Shown: positions 37,128-46,445, numbered from the stretch's first letter. The stretch is 63,778 nucleotides of DNA from Rhodopirellula sp. SM50 (GCF_002289565.1 NZ_NTFY01000041.1:1-63778), one strand, 5' to 3'. Made by a program: numbers and translations. Notes: generated by a model from the letters alone, not told the origin.

Positions 37128-37367
37128 TTTATTTTCGAGAGTTGTCGCTGGCAAGACGAACCAGCGATGAAGCGGATCCCAGACGTTTCGCTACGCGCAC
37201 CTCTGGAGAGTGTTCTGTCCGGATTTGGTTGCAGAGTTGCGTTTGTCGAGCGGAACGAGTTGAAGAGTAAAACCATCGGACGCTGGCGGCATCGGCGTCG
37301 AGCGACCATAATGCCGCTCCGAATCACGTCCCTCCAACTTCTCTCCCCCCCAGCCGTGCAAGTCATC

Positions 37368-38144
37368 ATGTCACGAATTCTCTTGATCGCGTCCCTCGCG
37401 TTGGTGGCGATTCCGCTCCCTGCAGGCGAATATCTCAATGGCATCACGTGGCAGGCCCCCCCGGTCGTCCAGCCTGGGGCCACCGCTGCCGATCCACCGT
37501 CCGATGCCATCGTGCTGTTCGATGGGACGGACATGTCCAAGTGGAAGAACGGTGAAAACTGGCCAGTCGCCGATGGCGTGGTGACAGTCGGTAAGGGCCA
37601 GATCGTCACAAAAGACGAGTTCGGCGATTGCCAAGTTCACATCGAATGGTCGGCTCCGAATCCTCCCAAGGGAAACGGTCAAGGCCGCGGCAATAGCGGG
37701 CTGTTCTTGATGGGCAGCTATGAAATCCAAATCCTGGATTCATACCAGGCCGAAACCTATCACGACGGTCAGGCGGGCGCGATCTACAAACAAACGCCTC
37801 CGATGGCCAATGCGATGCGCGCCCCCGGCCAATGGAACACTTACGACATCATCTGGACCGCACCGCGATTCAATGAAGACGGTTCGTTGAAGTCGCCGGC
37901 TTACATCACTGCGATCCACAACGGCGTGGTCATCCAGAATCATTTTGAGCTACTCGGCGACACGCCCTACAACCGCCCGCCGGCTTACAAGCCGCATCCG
38001 CCGCGAGGGCCGATTTCGATCCAAGACCACGGCAACCCGGTCCGGTTCCGTAACATCTGGGTTCGCGAATTGACGCCGGTCAAGGGTGAACAGACCCGCA
38101 AGCCGTACATCCGCGACGGGCAGAAAGAAACGCCAATCGAATGA
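37368..38144 (+). CDS. 3-keto-disaccharide hydrolase (DUF1080) domain protein
   Basis: A 258-residue exported protein. The signal peptide MSRILLIASLALVAIPLPAG fixes the start at 37368; the frame upstream crosses a repeat. The domain shows IVLFDGTDMSKWKNGENWPV, GNSGLFLMGSYEIQILDS and the terminal IQDHGNPVRFRNIWVRE, the hallmarks of PF06439 (a concanavalin-like sandwich; some members hydrolyse 3-keto-glycosides). The stop overlaps the helicase start by four bases (ATGA). A link to sugar catabolism is family knowledge; its substrate is not. Confidence 0.93.
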   Translation: MSRILLIASLALVAIPLPAGEYLNGITWQAPPVVQPGATAADPPSDAIVLFDGTDMSKWKNGENWPVADGVVTVGKGQIVTKDEFGDCQVHIEWSAPNPPKGNGQGRGNSGLFLMGSYEIQILDSYQAETYHDGQAGAIYKQTPPMANAMRAPGQWNTYDIIWTAPRFNEDGSLKSPAYITAIHNGVVIQNHFELLGDTPYNRPPAYKPHPPRGPISIQDHGNPVRFRNIWVRELTPVKGEQTRKPYIRDGQKETPIE

Positions 38145-40054
38145 CGATCACCGCGAAACAACCACTCGACCGATTGAGCGTCGACGACTACTTCGACGTC
38201 CTTTCATCCTGGTTGGATCTGGAAGCGGACGCCGAACGCGCCCGAATGGCACTACGACGGCAGATGCGAAACACGCGAGACGCCGAACGAACCGGTGAGA
38301 CGATTCTGGGGCTTCAACTTCAAGACCACCAGACGGGGCTCGCCGGACGGTTTCTGTTCGATTTCGCCAAAGTCGGCGGGAAACCGTTGCCGCTGAATCG
38401 ATTGAAGGTCGGATCACCGGTCGTGATATCCGATGCCGATGATCCGGGCGACCAGGGAATCGCGGGCGTCGTCAGTCGTCGCAGCCAATCGGTGATCCAG
38501 GTGGCGTCGGAAAAGTGGCCCGACGCAAGGTACTTTCGGCTGGATCTTTCACCCGATGAAACCACCCGTCGCCGACAACTTGCGGCGATGGCATCGGCAC
38601 GGTGCGCCAGCGGCCGGGCCAAGCAGATGCGGGACCTGTTACTGGGACAGCGCCCGATCCGCTACGGCGATCCAGACCCGATCGAATTCCGCAGCGATTT
38701 GAATCCGCCACAGCGGGACGCGGTCCTGTTTGCGTTAGCCGCGCCCGACGTCGCGATTCTGCACGGCCCGCCCGGCACCGGCAAAACGACGACGCTGGCC
38801 GAAGTCATCTATCAAGCGGTGATGCGCGGCGACCGCGTGTTGGCCTGTGCCCCTAGCAACACGGCCGTCGACAACTTGCTGGAACGGTTGGTCGCGATGC
38901 TTCCCAATGTGCTGCGGGTCGGCCACCCGGCTCGCGTGTTCGAATCACTGCGTGGGCACACGCTGGATGAACTCGTCGACGCCGACCCGTCCTCGGCGGT
39001 GATCCGTGACATGCGACGCGAGCTATCCGAATTGATGCGTTCGGCGGCGCGGTCGCATCGCGGGCGGGATGGAAAAAAGCGACGCAGCTTGCTGTACTCC
39101 ACCGCCGGTGATCTCCGCGGCCAAATCCGATCGCTGGAACGCAGCGTCGTCCGGGGCGTCATCGAAGGGTCCGACGTGATCTGCACGACGACGACGATCG
39201 ACGAAGACTTGCTCGGGGACGCGCGGTTCGATTTGGTCGTGATCGACGAAGCGTGTCAATGCACCGAATCAAGTGTCTGGCAAGCGGTTTTGCGGGCCGA
39301 CATGGTCGTCATGGCCGGCGATCACTGCCAGCTTCCGCCGACAGTGTTGTCCGACCAGGCAGCCGCCGAAGGGATGCGCGATTCGATGATGCACCGGTTG
39401 ATCGAACGCGAAGGCCAATCGATCTATCGACGGCTGACGGTGCAGTACCGCATGCACCAGTCGATCATGGAGTTTTCTTCACAAGAGTTCTACGACGATT
39501 CGCTGGTCGCCGATCGCAGCGTTGTCGAGCATCGCCTGTGTGATCTTCCGCATGTCCAGTCGTCGCCGATGACCGAAGAGCCCTTGATGTTGGTCGACAC
39601 GGCCGGTGCCAACCTGAACGAGGAACTCGAACGCGACGGCGAAAGTAAACTCAATCCGGGCGAAGGCAAGCTGGTCACCCGGTTCGCGACCGAATTGATC
39701 GAGGCCGGTGTGCTGCCCGATCAAATCGCCATCATCGCACCCTACGCGGCGCAGGTGCGTTGGCTCCGCAATCGCCCTGAATTGCGCGAGGTTGAAATCG
39801 ATACCGTCGATGGTTTCCAGGGCCGAGAAAAGGAAGTCGTCTTGATCACGCTGACACGCAGCAACGATCGCGGCGAAATCGGTTTCCTGGCCGACACCCG
39901 GCGGACCAACGTCGCGCTGACCCGCGCCCGACGAAAGCTGATCGTAATCGGCGACAGCGCCACACTGGGCGGCAACGAATTCTATCGCCGAATGCTCGAA
40001 TACTTTGAAGCACAGGGCGCCTATCGAAGCGTGTTCGAATTCGGCGTCGATTGA
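38141..40054 (+). CDS. SF1 helicase of the UPF1/IGHMBP2 group
   Basis: A 637-residue cytoplasmic protein. An N-terminal beta domain (about 1-180) precedes the ATPase core: Walker A HGPPGTGKTTT near residue 207, motif Ia APSNTAVDNLLERL, motif II VIDEACQCTE, motif III GDHCQLPPTV, motif IV YRMHQSIMEF, motif V DGFQGREKEVV and motif VI NVALTRARRKL. The DEAC-Q box and gap lengths match UPF1/SMUBP2-like 5'-3' nucleic-acid helicases. The bacterial role is unclear (repair or RNA metabolism). It is translationally coupled to a secreted sugar-hydrolase-type gene, an odd pairing. Confidence 0.93.
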   Translation: MTITAKQPLDRLSVDDYFDVLSSWLDLEADAERARMALRRQMRNTRDAERTGETILGLQLQDHQTGLAGRFLFDFAKVGGKPLPLNRLKVGSPVVISDADDPGDQGIAGVVSRRSQSVIQVASEKWPDARYFRLDLSPDETTRRRQLAAMASARCASGRAKQMRDLLLGQRPIRYGDPDPIEFRSDLNPPQRDAVLFALAAPDVAILHGPPGTGKTTTLAEVIYQAVMRGDRVLACAPSNTAVDNLLERLVAMLPNVLRVGHPARVFESLRGHTLDELVDADPSSAVIRDMRRELSELMRSAARSHRGRDGKKRRSLLYSTAGDLRGQIRSLERSVVRGVIEGSDVICTTTTIDEDLLGDARFDLVVIDEACQCTESSVWQAVLRADMVVMAGDHCQLPPTVLSDQAAAEGMRDSMMHRLIEREGQSIYRRLTVQYRMHQSIMEFSSQEFYDDSLVADRSVVEHRLCDLPHVQSSPMTEEPLMLVDTAGANLNEELERDGESKLNPGEGKLVTRFATELIEAGVLPDQIAIIAPYAAQVRWLRNRPELREVEIDTVDGFQGREKEVVLITLTRSNDRGEIGFLADTRRTNVALTRARRKLIVIGDSATLGGNEFYRRMLEYFEAQGAYRSVFEFGVD

Positions 40055-40060
40055 ATGCTG

Positions 40061-40145
40061 TGGCGTAAGCTTCCGGCTTGCGGTGCCGGAATCGCAAGCT
40101 GGAAGCTTACGCTGCCGGAATCGCAAGCTGGAAGCTTACGCCACT
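40061..40145. repeat. family D variant, triple inverted cluster
   Basis: One unit of the variant ggcgtaagcttccggcttgc is followed by two inverted units (gcaagctggaagcttacg) 34 bases apart. It sits between the convergent helicase and glycosyltransferase genes and would fold into a hairpin in either transcript. Confidence 0.8.
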
Positions 40146-41491
40146 TAATCATCCGCTGGTTGTTTCCCCGCCACACTACACACCGCCAGGATCGCAATCG
40201 CGGGCATGATCGGGGCCCGCATCCGCAAATTGCTCCAATAGACCGCGTGCACGCCCGTCAGCGTGATCGCCAATAACCAGATCGCCCACCAACGTCCGGC
40301 AAAGACTCGGCGGCGATGGCGCACGATCGTGACGATCACCGCCCCATAGAGCGCAAGGTAAAACATGCCGACGGCCAAAGCGGCCAGCGTGGAACGCCCT
40401 TCAACCGCATGCGGAAACGGGCTCCACAATCGCGCTACACGCACGACCATCGACCATGCAAACACAGACGGGTGTCGCTTGATCGTGGCCACGGCCGATT
40501 CATAGCACAACCGGTCGTCGTCGAACTCCGAGACCGCGGCGTCGTAGTTCGGTTTCCCCGCCCAATCGCGTCGCCAAAACGCCGCCTCCCGCGGGTCGCC
40601 CTCGTAACGATGCGCGTAAGCGTTCAAAAACGACGTGGCGTCCCAGGCTTGCCCGAATTGCCCTTCAGAAAGATAGCGATAGAACGACTCGTTGTTGGCC
40701 AACAGCAACGTGTATCCGCCATGGGTCGTGGCCCAGACCGGATGCCCCAAAACACGCGCGTTACGCCACGTCCAGCCGCCAACCGCGAGGGCAACGACCG
40801 ACGCGATCACCAGGGCGGATTGCAGACCACGGCGGTTTCGAAAACGCAACGGCGTGGCCACAACCAACAGCCCGGCCCAGACGAGAAAGGTCGGCCGGCA
40901 GAGGTAGGCCAACGCGAGCGCAGCGCCGATTCCCAAGGGGAAAACGAGCGAACCTCGTCTGCGCGTTGAGGTCGCCCCTGCGACATTCCATCCGCTCCAC
41001 AACCAGATCACCGCGGCAGCCAAGGTTGCCGCCAAGGTTTCGGTCATCACTTCGACGGATTGCCGCAGCAGAATCGGATCGATTGCCGTCAAGACAACGG
41101 CCGCCAAACCCAAGCGGTCACCGCCGTCGAGTCGAGACGACTGACGAAGCTGTGCCGCGAAATGCCGAGTCGACAGGAACACGAAACAGGCCGTCAATGC
41201 GGCCAGCACGAGGTGCAGCCCCGCGACGGCAAGTCGCGACAGTTGTCCGCCAGGCATGCAAATCGAAAGCAACCAGGGGTACAGCGGCGGCCGAAACGCG
41301 ATCGCCCGCGTCGTTCCGTCCGCACCGGTCAGACCAAACACACCGGATTGCCGCAGCGTTTTCGCGATCACCCGATAGGCATCCGGATCCGCGGCGAACG
41401 CGTCGGAGTCAAAAGTGATCACCAGACCTCGAATCAACAGCGTCAGCCCGACGGCCAACAACAGCATTCGGAGGTTTGATCGAGAGGGCAA
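40145..41491 (-). CDS. GT39/ArnT-like membrane glycosyltransferase
   Basis: A 448-residue membrane protein with about ten or more helices. The first extracytoplasmic loop carries the acidic DSDAFAADPDAYRVIAKTL segment (the conserved Asp/Tyr region of GT-C enzymes) followed by AFRPPLYPWLLS, as in dolichyl-phosphate-mannose or ArnT-type transferases. The family transfers sugars from polyprenyl-phosphate donors to proteins or lipids. Acceptor and donor are unknown. Confidence 0.82.
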   Translation of the reverse strand: MPSRSNLRMLLLAVGLTLLIRGLVITFDSDAFAADPDAYRVIAKTLRQSGVFGLTGADGTTRAIAFRPPLYPWLLSICMPGGQLSRLAVAGLHLVLAALTACFVFLSTRHFAAQLRQSSRLDGGDRLGLAAVVLTAIDPILLRQSVEVMTETLAATLAAAVIWLWSGWNVAGATSTRRRGSLVFPLGIGAALALAYLCRPTFLVWAGLLVVATPLRFRNRRGLQSALVIASVVALAVGGWTWRNARVLGHPVWATTHGGYTLLLANNESFYRYLSEGQFGQAWDATSFLNAYAHRYEGDPREAAFWRRDWAGKPNYDAAVSEFDDDRLCYESAVATIKRHPSVFAWSMVVRVARLWSPFPHAVEGRSTLAALAVGMFYLALYGAVIVTIVRHRRRVFAGRWWAIWLLAITLTGVHAVYWSNLRMRAPIMPAIAILAVCSVAGKQPADD

Positions 41492-41621
41492 GGGAACGGC
41501 TCTGGGCTAACAACCTGGAAGCGACGACGCGGAACGGACGCCGCCAATTCTATCAGTCAGATCGACCGCCGGGCACACGAAACACGGCAGATCGCACCGT
41601 AGAAGCTATGAAAAGCCGCGG

Positions 41622-41670
41622 TGATTAAGCTCTGAAAGTCAACATCACTCAACTTCAGAGGCTTAATCAT
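41622..41670 (+). promoter_or_regulatory. hairpin masking the transposase start
   Basis: Left arm 41622-41639 (tgattaagctctgaaagt) pairs with right arm 41652-41669 through nine, six and two base pairs separated by single-base bulges. The right arm contains the ribosome site cagagg and runs into the A of the ATG at 41669. Such structures restrict translation of transposase; here that is inferred from position. Confidence 0.65.
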
Positions 41671-42895
41671 GACCGCGACCGGTATTCAGTCTACTTCAAT
41701 TTCCTCCACTTTGTTTGTCGCTTTGGAACTCAGCAAATCCGTTTGGAAGCTTGGTTTTGCTTGCGCCGAGCATCCGAGCCTTCGGATTCGAAATGTTGCC
41801 GCCGGCGACCTCCGGCAATTTGAATCCGAATTATTAGCCGCAAAACGCAAGTTCGCACTTGAGGACGACGCAGGGACCGTAACCTGCTACGAAGCCGGAC
41901 GCGATGGTTTCTGGATTCATCGGGCGTTGGAAGCGATTGGGCTGACCAATCACGTGATCGAATCGGCATCTCTTGAAGTCGATCGACGCAGCAAGCAGCG
42001 CAAGACCGATCGTCTGGACGTCCAAAAAATGGTCCACGCGTTGCTACGGTATTACCGTGGCGAACGTGGAGCACTACGGCCGATTCACGTCCCGTTGATG
42101 GAAGACGAAGACATTCGCAATCTGCAGCGAGGCCTGCAGTCAATCCGCAAGGACAAACGGCGATTAACCAACCGGATTAAAGGTCTGCTGTTCGCCCAAG
42201 GCATTGTGCTCGGAACGATCGATTCTGAGTTCGAAGCAATACTTGAAACGCTAAAAACGGGTGACGGTCAACCGATCGGAGCGTATCTCCGAAAACGATT
42301 GCAGCTGGAGTTCACTCGGCTGAAGCTTTGTGTTTGCCAGATTCGAGAATTGGAAGAGCAACGAGCCGAGTTGTTTCGTCAGGCGAACGCTGCGGCCGAT
42401 CAATGTGCCTCGCGTCAACAGATTGCAGATCGCCTGGTCGAACTCTGCGGGATCGGAGTGGAATGTGCGTGGACGCTTTCGACGGAGCTGTTTTCATGGC
42501 GTGAATTCCGGAATCGTCGTCAACTCGGAGCGGTCGTTGGCCTCGCGCCAACGCCTTACAGCAGCGGTGCACTGAATCGTGAGCAGGGCATCAGCAAGGC
42601 CGGTCGCGGTGACGTGCGAAGCTTACTTGTTGAGGTTGGATGGTTGTGGCTGCGTTATCAACCTCAAAGCGACTTAGCTCGGTGGTTCCGGGAAAAAGCG
42701 GGGGGACAGAGCAGCCGCATGCGTCGAATCGCGATTGTGGCATTGGCCCGCAAGTTGGTCATCGCGCTTTGGAAGTATGCGATGCAAGGGGAACTACCAC
42801 GCGGAGCGAAATTCAAATCACCCGCACAAAAACGTCGTCTGCGTAAGACCGCAAGTCTAGGCGCAGTGAACTTGCAGGAGGTTGCGATGGCATAA
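41669..42895 (+). CDS. IS110-family transposase
   Basis: A complete 408-residue transposase. The RuvC-like DEDD domain shows VALELSKSVWKL (Glu where many members have Asp), YEAGRDGFWIHRAL and KTDRLDVQKM. A coiled-coil linker follows (about 210-250). The C-terminal Tnp domain has LCGIGVECAWTLSTELF and the catalytic-serine region APTPYSSGALNREQGISKAG. IS110 enzymes recombine DNA guided by an element-encoded bridge RNA in the members studied. No frameshift or stop is present, so the gene may be active. Confidence 0.95.
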   Translation: MTATGIQSTSISSTLFVALELSKSVWKLGFACAEHPSLRIRNVAAGDLRQFESELLAAKRKFALEDDAGTVTCYEAGRDGFWIHRALEAIGLTNHVIESASLEVDRRSKQRKTDRLDVQKMVHALLRYYRGERGALRPIHVPLMEDEDIRNLQRGLQSIRKDKRRLTNRIKGLLFAQGIVLGTIDSEFEAILETLKTGDGQPIGAYLRKRLQLEFTRLKLCVCQIRELEEQRAELFRQANAAADQCASRQQIADRLVELCGIGVECAWTLSTELFSWREFRNRRQLGAVVGLAPTPYSSGALNREQGISKAGRGDVRSLLVEVGWLWLRYQPQSDLARWFREKAGGQSSRMRRIAIVALARKLVIALWKYAMQGELPRGAKFKSPAQKRRLRKTASLGAVNLQEVAMA

Positions 42896-43135
42896 TTTTC
42901 AATTCAGGCTCTCGTTGCTCTATTTGTGGGTGTCGACGAGCAGTGACGATCGATCAGATCGCTGGACCGAGCATGCCCTGGGCTCACTTCCAGTGAGACC
43001 GACCTTGTAGAAGGGTTTTGGCGATCTGTTCGACGTTTCCCCCCTGATTCGGCTATCGAAGCATGCAGCTTTAGGTTCCCGGCCAGACCGGAACGGATAG
43101 AAGGTGGTTGCATAACGTTCACTGGGGAAACGTTG
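42896..43135 (+). ncRNA. candidate IS110 bridge-RNA region
   Basis: No gene is present. Several local hairpins can be drawn: cgatcgatcagatcg, ctcacttccagtgag, gttcccggccagaccggaac, and aacgttcactggggaaacgt(t). In the IS1111 branch the guide RNA is encoded 3' of the transposase, whereas in the IS110 branch it is 5'. The 3' side has the longer non-coding stretch here. The RNA itself is inferred. Confidence 0.3.
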
Positions 43136-43176
43136 ATCGGTTCACTACCTCGGAGCCTCCCCAACAAAGGCAACCG

Positions 43177-43273
43177 CTGCCGTCGTCTTCGTCCGGCCCT
43201 CGGTCGCCATTCGCTCCGCTCGTTCCTCGCTGCGCCGGGGTGAGCGACCGAGGGCCGACTCCGACGAAGGCAG
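43177..43273. repeat. long imperfect palindrome beside the IS
   Basis: A left arm (43177-43207) containing ccggccctcggtcgc and a right arm (43244-43273) containing gcgaccgagggccg pair over about 30 bases around a 36-base loop. It may be the target of the IS or an unrelated repeat. From 43326 to 43420 there are two or three copies of agggcatgctgtgcatgcca, another short repeat, then a family D variant unit at 43423-43446. Confidence 0.75.
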
Positions 43274-43448
43274 CTAGACCGACTTTTTTGCAAAATTTAA
43301 AATCAGGGCTTGCAGACCGCGGCCTCATAGAAGGGCATGCTGTGTATGCCAGCAGAGTAGGGCATGCTGTGCATGCCAGTCGAGCAGCATGCCAGTCACG
43401 CACAGCGTGACCTACTAATCGCAAACGCAAGCTGGAAGCTTGCGCCAC

Positions 43449-44741
43449 TCACGGGCCGATGGCGATCAGGTATTCCTGGCGACGGCCGGATTCGTTGATG
43501 CCTGTTCGCACATAAAGACGGTTTTCGATGGCGACCGGGGTGGCGAAGATGGAGTCACCGGTCTGGATCTTGGCAACGGATTCAAAGCGATCCGGGAATG
43601 CCGAGTACAGAAACACTTCACCGCGCTGAGTCGCGACAACCACGTGACCATCGGCAAGCAGGGGTGAAGCGCTGATCCCGCCACCGAACAAACGCATCTT
43701 CCACATTTCTTTACCATCGTGTGTCCGCCAACAGTAGGCGACACCATTGTCCGCGACGGCGAACAGGTAGTTTTTGATCGCCAACAGGGACTGTTCGTAG
43801 CACATCACACGATTGCTCCACATCAGCCTCTCGGTTCCATCGGCTGCGACACACCAGGTCCCCGCGTCCGGATTGCCCCCGCTGACCATGACGTGACGAT
43901 CGTCCCAGACCACGGTCCCACAGATCGCTTCGGTCGTCGTCGGGACCTGCCACAGCAAGCGTCCATTGAGCGGGTCATAGGCCGAAAACGTCTCCGCCCC
44001 GGCGATCAACAACTGCCGTGCTCCCGCAATGGTCGTCACGATCGGAGAGGCAAAGTTCAAGTTCTGCGGCCGGGCAATTTTCCATACTTGTTCGCCGCTG
44101 GCGCGATCCAACGCATAAATTCCGCTGTCCTTGCCGTCATACTCGGCCGCCACGATCACCACGCTGTCTTCAATGATGGGACTGGCACCATAGCCGAATT
44201 GAAAACTGGAGGGTTTGAATTCACAGACGCGGGTCCGCCAAAGCTGGCTGCCATCGGTCGAGAGCGCCGTCACCACGATCGCATCGTCGGTGTGGAACGA
44301 TGCGAACAAGCGTTCGCCGTCGTAGGCCATCGATGGAGAGGCGTGCGAGTTGTTGGGATGGATACGAGGCGGCAGCGTGCCGCGGTGCAACACAATCTCT
44401 TGACGCAGTTTTCCGGATCGCGCGTCGAGTTCCACGACCGATTGCGTGCCGGCGTCCTCGTCCGCCGTGGTCAAAAAAATCGCGTCGGAAACAAAAATCG
44501 GCGTCGAGTGCCCGCGGCCTGGCAATTTGGTTTTCCAGGCGACGCCTTCCCCCGTCCGCAGGTCCCAGTGACGCGGCAACGACACATCGTCCGCGGCGTG
44601 ATTGTCCGACGTCGGGCCGCGCCATTGCGGCCACGGCCCCGCCTCGGGGGCCTGCCCCAATCCGACCCCACCGGCTGATAGACTGAGGCAAACGATGGCG
44701 ATCAAACCGAGCCGATTCGTCGGTGCGTTGGAATGTTTCAT
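43449..44741 (-). CDS. secreted PQQ-like beta-propeller protein
   Basis: A 430-residue exported protein. The ATG at 44741 begins a signal segment (NRLGLIAIVCLSLSAGGVGL), followed by the planctomycete motif PWPQWRGPTSDNHA. Repeated blades follow, with patterns such as LDARSGKL, LDRASGEQVWKI, YDPLNGRLLWQVP and THDGKEMWKM, typical of PQQ/BamB-like propellers. No dehydrogenase cofactor residues are evident, so a structural or binding role is more likely than an enzyme. An ATG at 44801 upstream is less likely. Confidence 0.88.
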   Translation of the reverse strand: MKHSNAPTNRLGLIAIVCLSLSAGGVGLGQAPEAGPWPQWRGPTSDNHAADDVSLPRHWDLRTGEGVAWKTKLPGRGHSTPIFVSDAIFLTTADEDAGTQSVVELDARSGKLRQEIVLHRGTLPPRIHPNNSHASPSMAYDGERLFASFHTDDAIVVTALSTDGSQLWRTRVCEFKPSSFQFGYGASPIIEDSVVIVAAEYDGKDSGIYALDRASGEQVWKIARPQNLNFASPIVTTIAGARQLLIAGAETFSAYDPLNGRLLWQVPTTTEAICGTVVWDDRHVMVSGGNPDAGTWCVAADGTERLMWSNRVMCYEQSLLAIKNYLFAVADNGVAYCWRTHDGKEMWKMRLFGGGISASPLLADGHVVVATQRGEVFLYSAFPDRFESVAKIQTGDSIFATPVAIENRLYVRTGINESGRRQEYLIAIGP

Positions 44742-44905
44742 TTTAGAACTGTAGAAGCGAAACGGAATCAATGATAGGTTTTCACGCATCGGCCTGGTCA
44801 CTCGGCGGTTCCAACGGATCGCTCGGCGGTTGCGGGCGACTGACTCGTTGAAGACGACGAGCTACAATGGCCCGAAAACTTACTTTGAATAGGACAACAG
44901 AGCGT

Positions 44906-45904
44906 ATGCGTGCGGGAATCGTCGGCGTCGGGTTCATGGGCTGGATTCACTATCTGGCTTACCAGCGAAGTGATCAAGCTGACTTGGTGGCTTTCTGCAG
45001 TCGAAATGAAGCAAAACGGGCCGGAGATTGGACGGGGATCAAGGGTAACTTTGGGCCTCCCGGCGAGCAAATCGATGTTTCCGGCATGAACGTGTACGAA
45101 TCACTCGACGCGATGTTGGCCGATGATTCGATCGAATTGATTGACATCTGTTTGCCGCCAAGTTTGCACGCCGAAGCGATCGAAAAATCGATCGCAGCCG
45201 GAAAAAAAGTGCTGTGCGAGAAACCGTTGGCATTGACGGCCGATGATGCGCGGCGGCTGGCAGAACTCGGCGGCCCCGGCGACGTGATGGTCGCCCACGT
45301 GTTGCCGTTCATGCCCGAGTTCGGGCTGTTGGTCGACGCCGCGCGTGACGGTCGGTTCGGACGGCCGATCGCGGGACGATTCAAACGCACGATCTCACCG
45401 CCGGATTGGATTCCGGATTTCTACGATCCGACCAGCGTCGGCGGACCGCTGATCGATCTGCACGTCCATGACGCCCATTTGATTCGCGTCTTGTTCGGAA
45501 TGCCGGACTCGGTGGAAAGCAGTTGCATTCGCAACGACTCGGTGCCCAAGTTCTACGAAACGCTGTTCCGCTATCCCGACGGGCGACCGGTCTCGGCCGG
45601 CGGCGGCGTCATCGATTCCCCGGCGCGGGGCTTCACCCACGGCTACGAAGTCTCCTTTGAACGGGCGACGATTCAGTTTGAGTTCGCCGCCTATGCCGAC
45701 GAAACCACGGCGACCATCCCGCTGGTGATACTCCATCAAGACGGCCGCGTCGAACGACCTGATCTGGGCGACGGCGATCCGATCTCCAGCTTTGTCAAGG
45801 AACTGGACGCGGCGGCCGAATCGATTCGTAGCGGTGAAGTGTCGCCGTTGCTCGATGGCAATCTGGCCGCCGATGCCATTCAAATCTGCCAGTGGCAGGT
45901 TTAG
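44906..45904 (+). CDS. Gfo/Idh/MocA-family oxidoreductase
   Basis: A 332-residue NAD(P)-dependent sugar-type oxidoreductase. The N-terminal Rossmann domain starts AGIVGVGFMGWIHYLAYQ. The EKPLAL motif with the conserved lysine lies near residue 107, and GGPLIDLHVHDAHLIRVLFG contains the active-site His/Asp pair. The sugar is unknown. I chose the ATG at 44906 because it immediately precedes the Rossmann strand; an ATG at 44867 would add 13 polar residues. Confidence 0.92.
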   Translation: MRAGIVGVGFMGWIHYLAYQRSDQADLVAFCSRNEAKRAGDWTGIKGNFGPPGEQIDVSGMNVYESLDAMLADDSIELIDICLPPSLHAEAIEKSIAAGKKVLCEKPLALTADDARRLAELGGPGDVMVAHVLPFMPEFGLLVDAARDGRFGRPIAGRFKRTISPPDWIPDFYDPTSVGGPLIDLHVHDAHLIRVLFGMPDSVESSCIRNDSVPKFYETLFRYPDGRPVSAGGGVIDSPARGFTHGYEVSFERATIQFEFAAYADETTATIPLVILHQDGRVERPDLGDGDPISSFVKELDAAAESIRSGEVSPLLDGNLAADAIQICQWQV

Positions 45905-45913
45905 ACGGAGAAT

Positions 45914-46017
45914 AAGTGGGATAGGCTTCCGGCCTATCGAAGATGAGACGTGGGGTGAGCTTCCAGCTTGCCGTCTCGTTTCACTCGTGAACCGCAAGCT
46001 GGAAGCTTACGCCACTG
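45914..46017. repeat. family D units and inverted pair
   Basis: A unit related to family D (ggataggcttccggcctatc) is followed by a divergent inverted pair (gtgagcttccagcttgcc ... gcaagctggaagcttacg). It lies between the convergent oxidoreductase and YkgJ genes. Confidence 0.78.
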
Positions 46018-46019
46018 CG

Positions 46020-46445
46020 CTACACGCGTTTCTGCTTGCGCTGCACTTCAATTTCGTCGAACGTGTACAGCTTGCCTTTGCCCGCTCCCGGGCACTCCTG
46101 GCAAGTCTCGCGCCAGGCTTTCTCGGTCTCGATTGTTGAATCCCAGAACGGCCAGGTCCGGCACTGAATCGGGCGTGCCTGGTAAACCAAACACGTCCGC
46201 TGCTGGGGATCCAACAAGATGCAATCGCCGTCGGGATACTCACGCAAACTCTTTTGCGCACCGACGCGGCGGACGAATTGGGATTCGAATTCGTCGACCG
46301 ACAAATTCATCGCATCGGCCATCGCATCGATCTCGTTTTGTTCGACCCAGACGTAGCCCGGATCGCCACTGCAACACGCTCCGCACTGCGTGCATTCGAA
46401 CCGCAAACCTTCGTGGTACCAGGGGCGTTGAGTGTTGCGCGGCAT
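46020..46445 (-). CDS. YkgJ-family cysteine-cluster protein
   Basis: A 141-residue soluble protein with the motif CTQCGACCSGDPGYVWV near the N-terminus and a second cluster CILLDPQQRTC ... RPIQCRTWPFW, then CQECPGAGKGK. This cysteine layout defines the YkgJ family (PF03692), suspected of binding zinc or an iron-sulfur centre; the function is unsettled. The ATG at 46445 precedes the conserved core by 16 residues; the longer frame upstream has no support. Confidence 0.88.
   Translation of the reverse strand: MPRNTQRPWYHEGLRFECTQCGACCSGDPGYVWVEQNEIDAMADAMNLSVDEFESQFVRRVGAQKSLREYPDGDCILLDPQQRTCLVYQARPIQCRTWPFWDSTIETEKAWRETCQECPGAGKGKLYTFDEIEVQRKQKRV

Larger units (their letters stand above)
41600..43135 (+). 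mobile_element. IS110-family insertion sequence (ends not fixed)
   Basis: The transposase at 41669-42895 is flanked by a short 5' leader with a hairpin and a roughly 240-base structured 3' region. IS110 elements lack terminal inverted repeats and usually make no target duplication, so the borders given are estimates. The element lies between the convergent-facing GT39 and PQQ genes, next to a large palindrome (43177-43273), a kind of site IS110/IS1111 elements often use. Confidence 0.6.

Noticed and set aside
42904..43293. Minus-strand frame of 129 codons downstream of the IS110 transposase
   Set aside because: Arginine/serine-rich composition, no motif, and it crosses the palindrome at 43177-43273; probably non-coding.
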